Of a DNA stretch of 64,000 nt, positions 1-11,140 are shown piece by piece. The stretch comes from Viola odorata. Lineage: Eukaryota > Streptophyta > Magnoliopsida > Malpighiales > Violaceae. A model generated the notes under the pieces. That model saw only the letters and a list, made by a program, of their open reading frames with translations, searched no databases and was not told the origin of the DNA. A program made the position numbers and the translations under genes. Every line of letters starts with the position of its first letter. Position 1 is the stretch's first letter. The stretch is from positions 23,422,579 to 23,486,578 of the forward strand of contig OY829542.1 in NCBI GenBank assembly GCA_963691705.1. Direction: 5' to 3'.

Positions 1-1213
1 AATTTACCAATGAACTCACCTCTATGACTAGAAATTGGACAGAAATTTAAGATTCTCTTTTGCAACTTCCAATTTAAGTCAATATAATGAGCAGTCAAGC
101 ACATATAATTAATTCTTTGATTGCTGGTCCATGTGTCTGTAGTAAGACAGACCTTCCTACAGTTAAATGATATGCTACTTTTCAGCTTCAATCTTTCCCC
201 CACAAACAACTCATAACAATCTCTCGCTACAGTAACTCGAGAAGGAATTACAAACTTAGGTTGCAACTCATTACAAAAGTGCCTAAAACCTTTACCTTCA
301 ACCATTTTAAAAGGTTTTTCATCAACAATAATCATGTGAGCCAATGCAAGCCTACATCTGTTCTGATTAAATTTCCATGCAGATAAGACACTCCCGTTAC
401 TCGAATTAAAAGTCAACAAAGATTGATCATCTGCAGCAGCACTCTCAACAGGTTTAACAGCATTGAAATATGGCCCTTTTGGACATTTAAACAAATGCTT
501 CCTAATTGCACTTGTGCCACTACCATTAGGATCATACTTATACTCAGATTTTCGGCAAAAATTACATCGTACCTTCTTCTCGTTCTTACGAGTTGTAAAC
601 TTCGTGACATGATCCCAGACAAATGACCTTTCTCTTTTTATCTTTTCCTCGGTTTCTTCTGGCTGTTGACTGGTTTCCACTCCTTCTACCCCAACAGTTG
701 GTTCACTTCGTTGTGTAGATGAAGTTGGAGTTGGGACTACTGTATTTCTACCTTCAGCCACAAGAGGAGACCCCGCTGACTCCACAATCTATACAAAAAA
801 ACAAGAGAAACAAAAAATCTAGGAAACTCATTGATATATTCCTCACACGTGTGTTCAATTTTCTGGAGCAACACAAAATACTATAACAAGCACTAGCTTT
901 TATAAACATTAGAACAACTACAGAAAAATTAGGACAACTAATCTAAACATGTTAAACAGAAAACAACCTAATTGAAGAAAACATTGTCTGACTGTCAGCA
1001 CTACATTAAAACCAATTTACTTTTCTTTCCTCAGTTCCCACAGAAACTAAGCTTACGGAACAAGCATCTCATAAACAAATTAAAACCCAGATCACATAAA
1101 CAGCTAAAAACTTCAAAAACAACACCAGATATCATGAAAAGGACAATAAGGAACAATGTATTCGCGGATAAGGAGTGAATCCTTACATCAATGGATTCAC
1201 CAATTGCATCCAT
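1..1213 (-). CDS. hAT transposase with BED zinc finger (RICESLEEPER-like), N-terminal part
   Basis: This is a DNA-cutting transposase of the hAT superfamily, which would act on the element's own ends in the nucleus. Exon 1 is 1213-1187 (MDAIGESID). A GTAAG donor follows at 1186, the acceptor TATAG ends at 789, and exon 2 runs from 788 off the left edge; both exons join in phase 0. The visible protein is about 270 residues. A BED-type zinc finger is clear: VWDHVTKF, then CNFC, then RKHLFKC. It is followed by the conserved segment TTDTWTS, then LTAHYID and RILNF, the start of the hAT catalytic region. Exon 2 has no stop in the part I translated. The catalytic C-terminus and dimerisation domain are outside the window, so activity cannot be judged. 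A domesticated hAT-derived gene is possible, but the nearby terminus favours a transposon. Confidence 0.85.
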
Positions 1214-1560
1214 ATTCGCGGTGGTGACAAGACCGAGGAGACAGCGACGGGAGAGGAGAGGAGCGGCCGGCGAAGGTTAAGGAGAGGGATGGGTTTGACC
1301 AGAAGGTGTGGGTGAAGTAAGGGGTGAAGTTCGACAGCGACGGGATCGAGCGAGGAGTGGAGTGGGGTGGCCGACAGCGACGGGATCGAGCGAGGAGGGA
1401 GCGGCAGCGTCGTGGCGATCAGAGCGAGGAGGGAGCGGCGGCGTCGAGGGTTGGAACGGCGGTTCTAGGGTTTTTACGAAGGAAAATGGAGAAATGGGTT
1501 GTAGTGTTGTGTTGTTTCACTTGTTTGCTTAATTAGGGTGTAATCTAATCGTAGGTGAAA
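1214..1560 (-). promoter_or_regulatory. Probable 5' leader of the hAT transposase
   Basis: On the minus strand this is a GC-rich leader with repeated CGCCGCTCCCTCCTCGCTC-like units. It differs sharply from the AT-rich DNA upstream. No TATA box was assigned. Plus-strand open frames here are by-products of the repeated GC-rich units. Confidence 0.4.
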
Positions 1561-2024
1561 TGGAGTCGTTTTGACTCCATGTATTTTTTTAATTTTTATA
1601 CATTATCATAACAAAGAATTTTGAGGTTAAAAAGAAAGAAATTAATAATTGTTTCTATTTTTTTGGTTCTTAATAGTTATTATTGAGATAATGTCTAAAT
1701 GGCTATTAATAATACATATTAACAATTAAATGTATAAATGGCTATTAATAATACATATTAACAATTAACATTATGAATAGCTATTAAAATTTACAATAAT
1801 ATATTTTTTAACAATACTAACAATATGATGATAGTGTCTTTTACATAATATATTTAGAGTTTAAAAGAAAAAATTATTAATTTTTAGAGCTTAATAAGTA
1901 TATTAATAAGTATTACTAGTATGTGACTATGTGTCATACTAAGTTTAGTTTAGATAAGATTGATGTATATACATTATGATGATAACATATATTTAGAGGT
2001 TCAAAGGAAAAAATATTAGTTATT

Positions 2025-2790
2025 ATGGAGACAATGTCTTTTAGATAATAAGTATTAATAATATATATTAACTATATAAATAGCTATTTATATGTATTAA
2101 TAATACATACTAGCAATATAAATAGTTTTTTATTTACAATAATATATTTTTGAACAAATACTAACAATATGATGATAGTGTCTTTTACATAATATATTTA
2201 GAGCTTAAAAGAAAAAATTGTTAATTATATACACATTTTAGATAATAAGTATTAATAATATATATTAACATTAATAAATGGTTATTGATAAGTATTACTA
2301 GTATGTCATATTAAGTTTAGTTTAGATAAATAGCTATTATAATTTACGATAACATATATTTTAGAACAATACTTATGGAGACAATGTCTTTTAGATAATA
2401 AGTATTAATAATATATATTAACATTAATAAATGGTTATTGATAAGTATTACTAGTATGTGACTATGTGTTATATTAAGTTTAGTTTAGATAAATAGCTAT
2501 TATAATTTACGATAACATATATTTTAGAACAATACTTATGGAGACAATGTCTTTTAGATAATAAGTATTAATAATATATATTAACATTAATAAATGGTTA
2601 TTGATAAGTATTACTAGTATGTGACTATGTGTCATATTAAGTTTAGTTTAGATAAATAGCTATTATAATTTACGATAACATATATTTTAGAACAATACTT
2701 ATGGAGACAATGTCTTTTAGATAATAAGTATTAATAATATATATTAACTATATAAATAGCTATTTATATGTATTAATAATACATAACAAT
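2025..2790. repeat. AT-rich tandem repeat, period 163 bp
   Basis: Units starting ATGGAGACAATGTC recur at 2375, 2538 and 2701, an exact 163-bp spacing. A diverged earlier start lies at 2025. The repeat is in the non-coding 5' region of the hAT element. A further pair of copies around CAATGTCTTATACTCATAAT lies near 2787 and 2896. Confidence 0.85.
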
Positions 2791-2994
2791 GTCTTATACT
2801 CATAATAATTCTAGTATAACTTTCTTAATAACAAATAAAAAAAAATATTGAGGACTTTTAGACTTTTTAGTTAAGTTTTAAAGTTTAAAAGAAACAATGT
2901 CTTATACTCATAATAATTCTTATATAACTTTCTTAATACTTTTTTCTATTTAAAAGAAAGAAATGAGAAATTTTAATTAATCTTTGGTAAGATA

Positions 2995-3053
2995 AGAAAT
3001 GAGAAATGAGAAATGAGAAATGAGAAATGAGAAATGAGAAATGAGAAATGAGA
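2995..3053. repeat. Microsatellite (GAGAAAT)n
   Basis: Seven perfect copies of the 7-bp unit GAGAAAT start at 3001, with imperfect edges. Confidence 0.95.
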
Positions 3054-3096
3054 AAAAAGAAAGATAAGAAGTTAAGTTTAGTAAGAAAAAAAGAAA

Positions 3097-3168
3097 TTGC
3101 AAGTTTGGGGACTTGAACCTCTACCCTTTAAGGTGATAGCTAAAAGTTTAACCATTAGACCAAATCTG
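3097..3168 (-). repeat. tRNA-derived sequence (tRNA-Glu-like), degenerate
   Basis: On the minus strand the stretch has a D-arm-like GGTCTAATGGTTAAA, an anticodon-loop-like GCTATCACC, a B-box-like GAGGTTCAAGTCC and a 3' side that pairs with its 5' end (TTTGG with CCAAA). A run of T follows, as at a Pol III terminator. The arrangement matches plant tRNA-Glu, but the anticodon position is altered and the stems are poor. It is better read as a SINE head or tRNA fossil than as a working tRNA gene. Confidence 0.5.
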
Positions 3169-3228
3169 TACATTGATATTAATATGCATATATATATATA
3201 TATATATATTAAAAAATATATGTAAAAA

Positions 3229-3416
3229 CCGGTTCTAACGGTTCTACGGTTCGGTTCGGATATTTTAGCTTTGGAGAACCGATCCGGACCGTTACTGTTC
3301 GGTCCGGATCGGTCCGGACCATTTTTTCAAAAAAAAAAAAAAAACCCGGACCGAACCGGACCGAACCGGCGGTTCCGGTTCGGTTCACGGTCCGGACCGG
3401 TTCTTGTACACCCCTA
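3229..3416 (-). repeat. hAT terminal and subterminal repeats
   Basis: Repeats of CGGTTC, GGTCCGGA and GGACCGAACC in both orientations surround a 16-base A run. The outer end on the minus strand is AGGGGTGTACAAGAACC. Such dense subterminal motifs are the usual transposase-binding regions of plant hAT elements. A (TA)n run lies just inside, near 3189-3210. Confidence 0.75.
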
Positions 3417-3667
3417 CCGGTAGTTATGTGTCAAAATAATACTAGTCAAATAAAACGGAAAATGCCAATAATTTCCTAAAATTAACAGTCTGCAAAATCC
3501 CTCAACCCTAAATCAAAATCCCCAAAAAATCAAGTCATCCCACAAATGAAAAAAAATTAAAATCCTACAAGATTAGTTTAAGAAAATCAAAAACCGCTAC
3601 AAAAGAAGTGGCCTCATTAAGCACCAATGAATCCATATAAGTCTACACCTAAAGATTAGGCTTCCCT
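3417..3667 (-). terminator. PABP 3' untranslated region
   Basis: This interval follows the PABP stop codon on the minus strand. It is T-rich and has no long open frame. I did not find a clear AATAAA signal. The hAT terminus lies at its far end. Confidence 0.4.
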
Positions 3668-6587
3668 TCATTCAACCAGTGCTAATGAGCCAAGCTGATC
3701 ACCAACAGCAGAAGCATTAGCATCTTGAAGAACTTGCATTGCCTCGGCAACCTTCTTCCGTAGTGCATCAGGGGAATCAATGAGATGCAGTACTTCTGTT
3801 GGATCCATCTCCAATAGCATCCCAGTCACCTTTCCTGCGTGGACCGGCTCGAGCCGCAGAACAATGGGATATAGCTGTTCACCCAAAATCTAAAACAACA
3901 ACAAACAAACAAAACAGGATGTACAAAAAATTAAATGTTTCTTGTCGCGCACGGATAAACAACATGGAGTGTGTATTCCTTGAAGTGGCTGGAGGATCTT
4001 CTTATTACTTACCGCCCTACCACCCTCTTTGGTGGCAGAAGCCAAAGAAGATGTCAGAGTTGAGATGGGCATAGAAGCTGCAGGCTGGCCTTCATTAACT
4101 GCAACCGGTACACCAGGAGCCTCAAAGGGAATCTGCATCATTGGACCAACAAAACCTTGAGGAACGACAGGCGATTCGGTGTTATTCCTTGCACTAGCTG
4201 AATATCTTAAGCTTAGGTTGTTGTTATGGCTCAAGAGCTGAAATCGTAAAGATCATAAAGATTAGGAGTTAGCATGGATCATTGCGAATAGTCTCACCAA
4301 TACATGCAACATAGTATTTCTTGACCTGCTGCTGCTGCTGCATCTGTTGAGGGTTGCCCATGCGCCGCATACCCATTCTCTGCGCAGGTTGATTTTGTCT
4401 TTGATGCTGATATGGCATTATAAAGTTTGGGGAGACGCCAGGACGCATTCCAGCCATGAGTTGCTGCTGGTAACCGTAGCCTGCAGCAGGTTGAGGAGGG
4501 AACATACCAGCAGTTCCTTGACCATAATATAGTTGTTGCGGTAACCTCGGTGCACCTGGATGATATCCAGCAACTCCAGAAGGCACAAGAGACAGTCCGC
4601 CACGAATCTGGGAAAAATGTGCCTGAGAAAAATGCTCATCAGATCACAAAAATCAATGGAGAAATGAGTGGTCCCTGCACTATATTCATGAAGACAAACA
4701 AAAGAAAGGATGCTAATTATTCATGCGTTTTGCAAAGTAAGGAAAGCAGCAGAGGAAGGAGGGAAAAAGAAGTCTAAATAGAAAATAGGAGTAAAACCCA
4801 CCTGTAGCCTGGCCTTCCTCTCTTCTTTGCGTTGAGCAACAGCAACATACAGAGGTTTTTTACCAATCATCTTTCCATTCATTTCACTCATCTGAACAGA
4901 ATTTGTTAGTATATAGTTATTAAATAAACTGAATCATTACAGTACTATACGTATAGGTCAAAGGATTGGTTATTTAGAAACTAAAAGTTGAACTTACAGC
5001 TCTTGAAGCTTCCTCTGGGGTGGAAAAGGCAACAAAACCAGACCCCTTACTAAGCCCTTGTGCATCAACGCAAACCTGAAAGAACAATTTAAGCAATGAC
5101 CACCAACACGAACATTATTCATGCTCATGGTATCGGATAAAAAAATGATTATAGCAAATACATTGTAGAAAAATATACATACCTTGCATGAGGTTACCGT
5201 CCCAAACTCAGAAAATAATTCTTTCAGCTTCTCATCACTAATGTCATCATCAAGATTTTTCAGGTACAAGTTTGCATCCTTCAACTTTTCGTATTTATTT
5301 AATCTTTCCTCTTCAAACTTGGCTTTCAATTCCGAGTCCCTTTCCGATTTCCTTTGGGCCCGTCCCACAAACCAAACCTTTTCATTGAAGGTGGATCCAT
5401 TCAACTTCTCAACAGCAGACTCAGCCGAATCTGGATTCTGGAAGTTCACAAATCCGAAACATTTGGACTTCCCATCTTGGTCCCTGATAACTACAGCGCT
5501 CGTAATGGTACCATACGAGCCAAAGATTTTCTTAAGGTCCTCGTCAGTAAATGTATCACACAAATTCTTGACGAAAACATTGGTGAATTTTGGCGATCCA
5601 TTTGCCTGCAACCTCTCTTGGTGCCGAAGAAAACTCCCTACGTACAACGGTTTGTCATTCAACAGCTTGCCATTTAGATAATTGATTGCATTCTGTGAAG
5701 CATCCTCACTCTCAAATTGTACATAACCGTACCCTTTCGACCGGCCATTGCTATCAAGGGCCACCTTGCAGGAAAGGACAGTCCCAAAGGTAGAGAAAGT
5801 ATCATGCAGTGCCTTGTTATCAATGGTTGTATCGAGATTCTTGATAAAGACATTGCCATTTCCACTTTTCCTGATACTAGGATCTCTATGAGAGAACATG
5901 ATTCTGATAGGTTTCTCGTTCAAATGGGTGTAGTTTAGAAGCTCCATAGCTTTTGCAGCTGCAGTTTATACACCACGGTCAGAAAGAGATCACAGATCCT
6001 ACTCATTGTTGAGAAAAATAATCAATTTGCCATTACATATCCTACTACCAAACAACATCATTCAAAGGTATGAAATCAACCTATCAAATATCTATATGAC
6101 ACCTTATATTTCCATTGTGTCAAATCACATCATATGTTTGAAAAAATCAATTTTACAAACTCGAGGGTAATTCGACACAATTGAAAACGCATAATGTGAT
6201 GAGGACATTCGGTACATACAGTTCAAATTCCAATAGAAGATGTAAAAAATAAGTCAATTGTTTTGGTGTTTGATATCTAGAATAGGAAGGATCCCACAAC
6301 GCAATCAAAAACTTCAAATTAAAGTAGGAACAAACAAGAAAAATACCGTCTTGTAGATTGGCGAAATTGACATAGGCGTAACCGAGAGAGGATCGCCTCC
6401 GTTGATCTCTGCACACCCTAATCGAGACCACCTGTGACACCTGGCTGAACAAGTCGTACAATTGATTCTCATTAACGTTCTGATCCAGATCCCCAACATA
6501 CAGCGATGCAGTCGGGAACTGCTGTCCTGCCGCCGCAGCTGCCACGCTGGCAGCCGCTACCACCGCCGGTGCTGCCTGTCCCGCCAT
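3668..6587 (-). CDS. PABP: Cytoplasmic poly(A)-binding protein, four RRMs plus MLLE, seven exons
   Basis: The product binds mRNA poly(A) tails in the cytoplasm and promotes translation and mRNA stability. Exons, all with GT-AG borders and matching phases, are 6587-6347, 5958-5183, 5075-4998, 4891-4802, 4622-4326, 4237-4013 and 3889-3668: 1929 nt, 642 residues. RRM1 is at about 28-103 ([13 protein letters not shown]), RRM2 at 115-191 (VFIKNL, GYGYVQF), RRM3 at 206-283 (VFVKNL, CFGFVNF) and RRM4 at 309-385 (LYLKNL, GSGFVAF). A linker rich in Q, P, G and M follows. The C-terminal MLLE domain carries [10 protein letters not shown] near residue 589, the docking site for PAM2-motif partners. The start MAGQ was chosen because it precedes an Ala-rich N-terminus leading into RRM1; an in-frame upstream ATG lies at 6650 but is not needed. 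Length and layout fit plant class II PABPs. The exon 5 donor (CAG then GTCAAG, 4325) is weaker than a nearby GTGAGA but is the one that keeps phase. Confidence 0.95.
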
Positions 6588-6727
6588 GAATTCTTCCTCC
6601 TCCTCTCTCACAAAAACAACAACAGATAATTCTAGAAACAAAAAAGACAATTAACCTAATTAATTAAAAATAATTATCAGTCAGGGATAATAAATCAGTC
6701 GTTGGAGAGGAGTGTAGTGCAGAGGGA

Positions 6728-6752
6728 TTTTTTATTTTTTATTTTTTATTTT
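6728..6752 (-). promoter_or_regulatory. A-rich tract in the PABP 5' UTR (candidate autoregulatory site)
   Basis: On the minus strand this is a 25-nt stretch of 22 A broken only by three single T. It lies about 70 nt downstream of the TATA box and about 140 nt upstream of the start codon, so it is probably in the 5' UTR. PABP genes in animals carry such a tract, to which PABP binds to repress its own translation. Whether it works that way here is inference. Confidence 0.55.
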
Positions 6753-6820
6753 AGGATGTAAGATTTCTCTGCAACTGAGAGAGAATAAAGAAGCGGAAGA
6801 AAAAGCAGATGAGGAGAGAG

Positions 6821-6829
6821 TATTTATAG
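6821..6829 (-). promoter_or_regulatory. TATA box of PABP
   Basis: Minus-strand CTATAAATA is followed by a pyrimidine-rich stretch where transcription would start some 30 nt downstream. A T-rich tract ending in CTAG near 6636 could be the acceptor of a 5' UTR intron, but I could not place a donor with confidence. Confidence 0.6.
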
Positions 6830-6852
6830 GTGTTGTTGCGAGGGAAGGAAGG

Positions 6853-7879
6853 AAGGGACACGCTTATTTATTCCTTTGCTTCTTTCATGTTTTTGTTTGA
6901 CGTTGTCGTTGGTGCGGCTGCCTACGTGTGATTTCTATTTCACCACGTGCATCTTTTCTTCCCTTGTGTTGTATTATGAGTATTTATATTTTAGATATTA
7001 ATTTTAGTTATCAATCTCTTATGTTTTATCATGATATTAGAAACGAGATAAAAATATGTTATATCTCGGTTTCTATTCTGTTTACACCAATTATATCATC
7101 CATATTGATCAAATATTAATTAATATGAACGATACATCTCATCATAATATTAAAAAAACAATTCCTAAATTTTATTGAATGATTATAAAATTATATGTAA
7201 TTGTATGTATGTATATATATAAAAAAACATGATAGCAAAATACCAATCGAGATCAGTACATTTCATACCAACGGAAAAAATGAAACATTCACTGTTACGA
7301 GATTAAAAACCTTAATTTATCTATCACTTCTTGTTTTTTTTTCATTTAGAGATTTTTTTTTCCAGTTTTCTTGATCTAAAATATTTTTTAAAATGGGAGA
7401 GAGAAAAAAATAAAAATATAAAATATTTTAGTGTTCGGTAATTAACATTCAGCATCAGTTTTTTATTTTTCTAAAAAGTTGTTTCAAAATTTCAGAAAAG
7501 AAATATCTTATGCATTACCACTCTCTCTTCCTCTCGTGCGCATCTTTTGTCAATGTTTTCTTATTTTTTCCTATTTTCTGAACTTTATTTAATTTTTTTA
7601 GTTCATTAAAAACTGATATCACTTCTTAATTTTTTTTATTATTTTTTGATGTTTTTAGTCTTTTTTGGATTTCTTTTTTGAAAAATAATTTATGACGTGG
7701 TGTGGGGATGTGGGTCCATTTTGTCAAAAAAGATAATAAAATATTCATTTTTAACACTGTTTGTTTCTGTTAGTCATTTTTTTTACGGTTGAAATTTAAA
7801 TTAACTAACAGTTATAATGCTTAGGATTGATAAGAGAAAAGAAAAAAAAGAAAAAACGAAGAAGATTTGGGACTACCAA
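6853..7879. other. AT-rich intergenic DNA
   Basis: No gene was recognised. The first part is the PABP upstream region. The rest is AT-rich with homopolymer runs. The stretch GGACTACCAAAAATTGAACG near 7870 looks like an end of a common plant MITE or retroelement, but no partner end was found. Confidence 0.5.
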
Positions 7880-8945
7880 AAATTGAACGACAACATTTAG
7901 GACCCCGAGTTGTATTATTGATTGCCTGTCGATAGCATAAAAATAGTTGTAAAATGAGTATGGAAATGGGTAGAAAGGTTACAACTTATCACTGTCCATA
8001 AGGACTTGTAGATCGTGGTAAAAGGATTGTCCACTGAGACCTCTAGGATTTTGTAGTTCTGGTTTGACTTCCTCGTCACTAGAAATGGTTGATTGTTCTT
8101 GCAGCTAAAATAATTAAAATAGAAATTAACAAATAAAACAGTCTTGGCTAAGATTGGATATCTTGGGTTGTGAATTTAGAATAAGGGAACTCCTAGTAAG
8201 GGCGAGACCGTGAGCACTTATTCTTGTACTTCGATCATCGATTCAAAGGTGTTAATCTCTCCTTTCATAACATTGCTATGGATTGGGAGGTACTCCTTTC
8301 CAATTCTACTTTCCTCCTCTTGAAATCACTTGGCGGGAACTCCCTCTCCTAGTGATCTTAATTAGTGGACACCTTGCTAGTTAAAGGATTTATCTAGTTG
8401 ATTGCTGGCTTGAAGGACTGCGTCTCTTCAATGACATAGGGAAAGACAGTGTCTAGTTCAAGCTACCCCCAGTTTGGGCCCTAGGGCGTCAACCTGGTCT
8501 GAACTATACCCTTCAATGCTCACTAACCCCAGCGGGGTTAGCTGTCTACTTAGGCCTTTCTAGTTTCAACTCGTCCCCTTCAAAGCTGACTGCAAATCTC
8601 TCACCAAAACCTAAGAGTAGCCAAATCTTGATTTTAATAGAGACCGGTTTGTTAAAATAAAGATTGATAGGATTACGAATGGGGAGGTTGTGAAGAACGT
8701 TTTGATCTCAAGAATATAAGAATTGGCTCACTCAACCCTTACCAAGAATGTGGGTTTAGCTACTAGACATAATCATGGAAGAAAAGAAATGGAATTTTAT
8801 TAAATAAAAAAAGGAAATTAAATCTGCAAATTCGATTGGAAAATTATAGAGCCGAGTGTTTTTGAGCCGAGGAAGGAGATGGAGTCAAGAGTCAGAGACC
8901 TGCAACTAATAATCTCCTACCAAGTCGTCCTCTTCCAACTCTTAC
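7880..8945 (-). mobile_element. Decayed LTR remnant, possibly Athila-like
   Basis: Read on the minus strand, this looks like the 3' half of an LTR. A passage ending GACAATCCTTTTACCACG resembles GAACGATCCTTTTACCACA in the Athila-type LTR at 58885-60287, at a similar distance before the presumed LTR end. No coding sequence, intact PBS or target duplication was found. The assignment rests on short similarity only. Confidence 0.35.
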
Positions 8946-9609
8946 TGTTGATACCTGAATTTTGACGCCATTTTTAATTAATTCTAGCATTTCTATCATT
9001 TACTTAATTTACTGTCGCTAGCGTTTTTAAACTTTTCATCGCGTTTTAGCATCGTCATTATCATCGTCAGCGTTCGAAATAACATTTTTAATTTCTCGTC
9101 ACGTATTTTCATTATTATTATCATTATTATTTTTAGCCTTAAAAATTACATTTTTAATTATCCGGTAGTCATTTGCTAGTTTTTTCTTCGTTTTAGGTCA
9201 TCATATGAATTTTAGGATTTTTAGTATTTTATTGCATTTTTTAGTGTTTTTATTTTTTATTATTTTTTTTCGAGCTTTTATTGTACCCGAGTAAGTTCGC
9301 TTGGACAATAGCTCGAACTTGGAATGTTTTCCATCAACTAGTTGCTACCTTTTTTTTCATTCACAACGGTCTAAAACGTTTCGTGTAATTTTCGTCGTAA
9401 TGTCATCTATTTTCCGTCCGAACGTTTCACATTTTTGAACGCGAAAATAAATACGTTAAACAAAAAATTCTTGTCATTCGCTGTAGATGGTTAAGCTCGC
9501 CGTATTTTTCTCTACGCGTTGGTACCTTCGGCTCGAAAAGTCAGAATATTTGTTCGCGGGAATCAGCTCGAGGCCATTTAAATAATGTAAAGGGCCATTT
9601 AATCATGGT

Positions 9610-9649
9610 CGTTGATCTGGTCAACCAAGGAAAGTCAACCAGATCAACG
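9610..9649. promoter_or_regulatory. U3 inverted repeat (hairpin) of element O
   Basis: Arms CGTTGATCTGGT and ACCAGATCAACG flank a 16-nt loop. The same structure occurs at 10899-10944, 37105-37150 and 48961-49006 in the G LTRs, where the G of this arm is A and its partner C is T, so pairing is kept. It lies about 210-240 bp upstream of the LTR TATA box. Confidence 0.7.
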
Positions 9650-9861
9650 GGCCTTGAATTACCTTGCATGGTGCGCATGCACCGTGGGCGTGGACGTGCA
9701 GCAGAGCAGGCCACCGAGCAGCTTGCTCCCGTCACTTCCTGTCACGTCTGAGCAATCACCTCCACGCCTAGCTCTGCCAGCACAACATCCCTAGCCCCGC
9801 TAGCTCACGACCACGGCCTCCACTCGTGTCCCTCGCGTTCGGCAGCCACGCGACTTCGCCC

Positions 9862-9869
9862 TATAAATA
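9862..9869 (+). promoter_or_regulatory. TATA box of the element O LTR
   Basis: TATAAATA, in the position matching the TATA boxes of the three G LTRs. Confidence 0.6.
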
Positions 9870-10898
9870 CCAAGCCCTCCTCAACGTTCAAACGACACCA
9901 AAATCTCAAGAGCAAGCTCTGCTCCTTCTCCCTCTTGATCGATAGCTCATTTTGAGCTTTGATCGCCCAGTTCAAGGTTTGGCTGAAGCCTCCTTCAAGC
10001 ATTCTTCTTCATTTTTTATGCTTTTCTTTTCTTTAATTCGTTTAGCATTTGTTTGATTAAATAAATTGCTTTTCTTTATGCCATTAATTCATATGTATGC
10101 TGTAGATTAAATACATGCTTTCAATTTGATTAATCGTTAGCTAGATCGTGCGAATTAATTAGTTTTCGATAATTAACGGTTTTGTCATTTTTTTGAAATT
10201 AAACTCGGTACGTGTTGATACCCGAATTTTGACGCCATTTTTATTTAATTTTAGCATTTCTGTTATTCAGCCAATTTACAGTCATTTTCAGTTGATTTAA
10301 TGTCGCTAGCATTTTTAGGTGTTTCGTTGCATTTTTGCATCATCGTCAGCATCGTCAGCCTTCGAAATCGCATTTTTAATTTTTCGGCATGTATTTTCAT
10401 TATTATTATCATTAATATTTTTAGCTTTAAAAATCACATTTTTAATTATCCGGCAGTCGTTTGCTAATTTTTTCTTCGTTTTAGGTCATCACATGAATTT
10501 TAGGATTATTTATATTTTAGCGCTTTTTTTAGTATTTTTATTATTTTATTATTATTTTTATTCGAGCTTTTATTGGACCCGAGTAAGTCCGCTCGGACAA
10601 TAGCTTGAATTTAAAATGTTTTCCATCAACTAGTTGCTAGCTTTTTTTCTGCTCGCAACGGTCTACAGCGTTTCGTGTAATTTTCGGCGTAATGTCTTCA
10701 TTTTTCCGTTCAAACGTTTCACGTTTTTTAACGCGAAAATAAACACGTTAAACGAAAAATTCTCGTCATTCGCTGTAGATGGTTAAACCCGTCGTATTTT
10801 TTTCTACGCGACGGTACCTTCGGCTCGAAAAGTCAGAACGTTTGGTCGCGGGAACCGGCTCGAGGCCATTTAAATCAGATGAAAGGTCATTTGATCAT

Positions 10899-10944
10899 GG
10901 CCATTGATCTGGTCAACCAAGGAAAGTCAACCAAATCAATGGCC
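10899..10944. promoter_or_regulatory. U3 inverted repeat (hairpin) of G LTR1
   Basis: Arms GGCCATTGATCTGGT and its reverse complement surround a 16-nt loop. LTR1 has one mismatch (ACCAAATC); LTR2 (37105-37150) and LTR3 (48961-49006) have perfect 15-bp arms. Confidence 0.75.
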
Positions 10945-11132
10945 CTTGATTTAATGTGCATAATGCACATGCACAGTGCACGCACGAGGGAGGCAACGGA
11001 AGTCCTCGCCCGAGCCAACTGCTCCCTAGCTCCCTAGCCCTCCGCCATCATCACGGTTCCCCTAGCCTTGCCACCGTGACCAGCCGGCCACCACGCGCAG
11101 CTCCCACGTCCGGCCACCCACGCGTTTTTGGC

Positions 11133-11140
11133 TATAAATA
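11133..11140 (+). promoter_or_regulatory. TATA box of G LTR1
   Basis: TATAAATA inside GGCTATAAATAGCC. The same box is at 37339-37346 (LTR2) and 49195-49202 (LTR3). It puts U3 at about 0.95 kb and R-U5 at about 2.8 kb. Confidence 0.65.

Larger units (their letters stand above)
1..3416 (-). mobile_element. hAT-superfamily DNA transposon, partial (right end present)
   Basis: The element reads leftwards from a terminus at 3416. The minus-strand end starts AGGGGTGTACAAGAACCGG, a typical plant hAT terminus, followed by GC-rich subterminal GGTCCGGACC-type repeats. Next come a tRNA-like stretch, a microsatellite, about 1.3 kb of AT-rich tandem repeats, a C/T- and G-rich leader and the transposase gene. 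The other terminus and the 8-bp target duplication lie beyond the left edge, so completeness cannot be tested. The terminus is about 250 bp downstream of the PABP stop codon. Confidence 0.8.
8946..10212 (+). repeat. Element O 5' LTR, left half
   Basis: It begins TGTTGATACCTGAATTTTG and follows the U3 region of the G LTRs with many substitutions. A TATA box (TATAAATA) lies at 9862-9869 and an inverted repeat at 9610-9649. It ends CTCGGTACG where LTR1 of G begins. The five bases before it (8941-8945, CTTAC) would be O's target duplication; the far copy is outside the window. Confidence 0.8.

Noticed and set aside
1308..1536. Plus-strand frames rich in Gly/Arg/Glu
   Set aside because: They are on the opposite strand of the hAT leader and come from short GC-rich repeats.
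3097..3168. Functional tRNA gene
   Set aside because: The stems are weak, the anticodon position is altered relative to tRNA-Glu, and it lies inside a transposon; a tRNA fossil or SINE head fits better.
5184..5681. 165-residue plus-strand frame
   Set aside because: Antisense shadow of PABP exon 2 (RRM2-RRM4).
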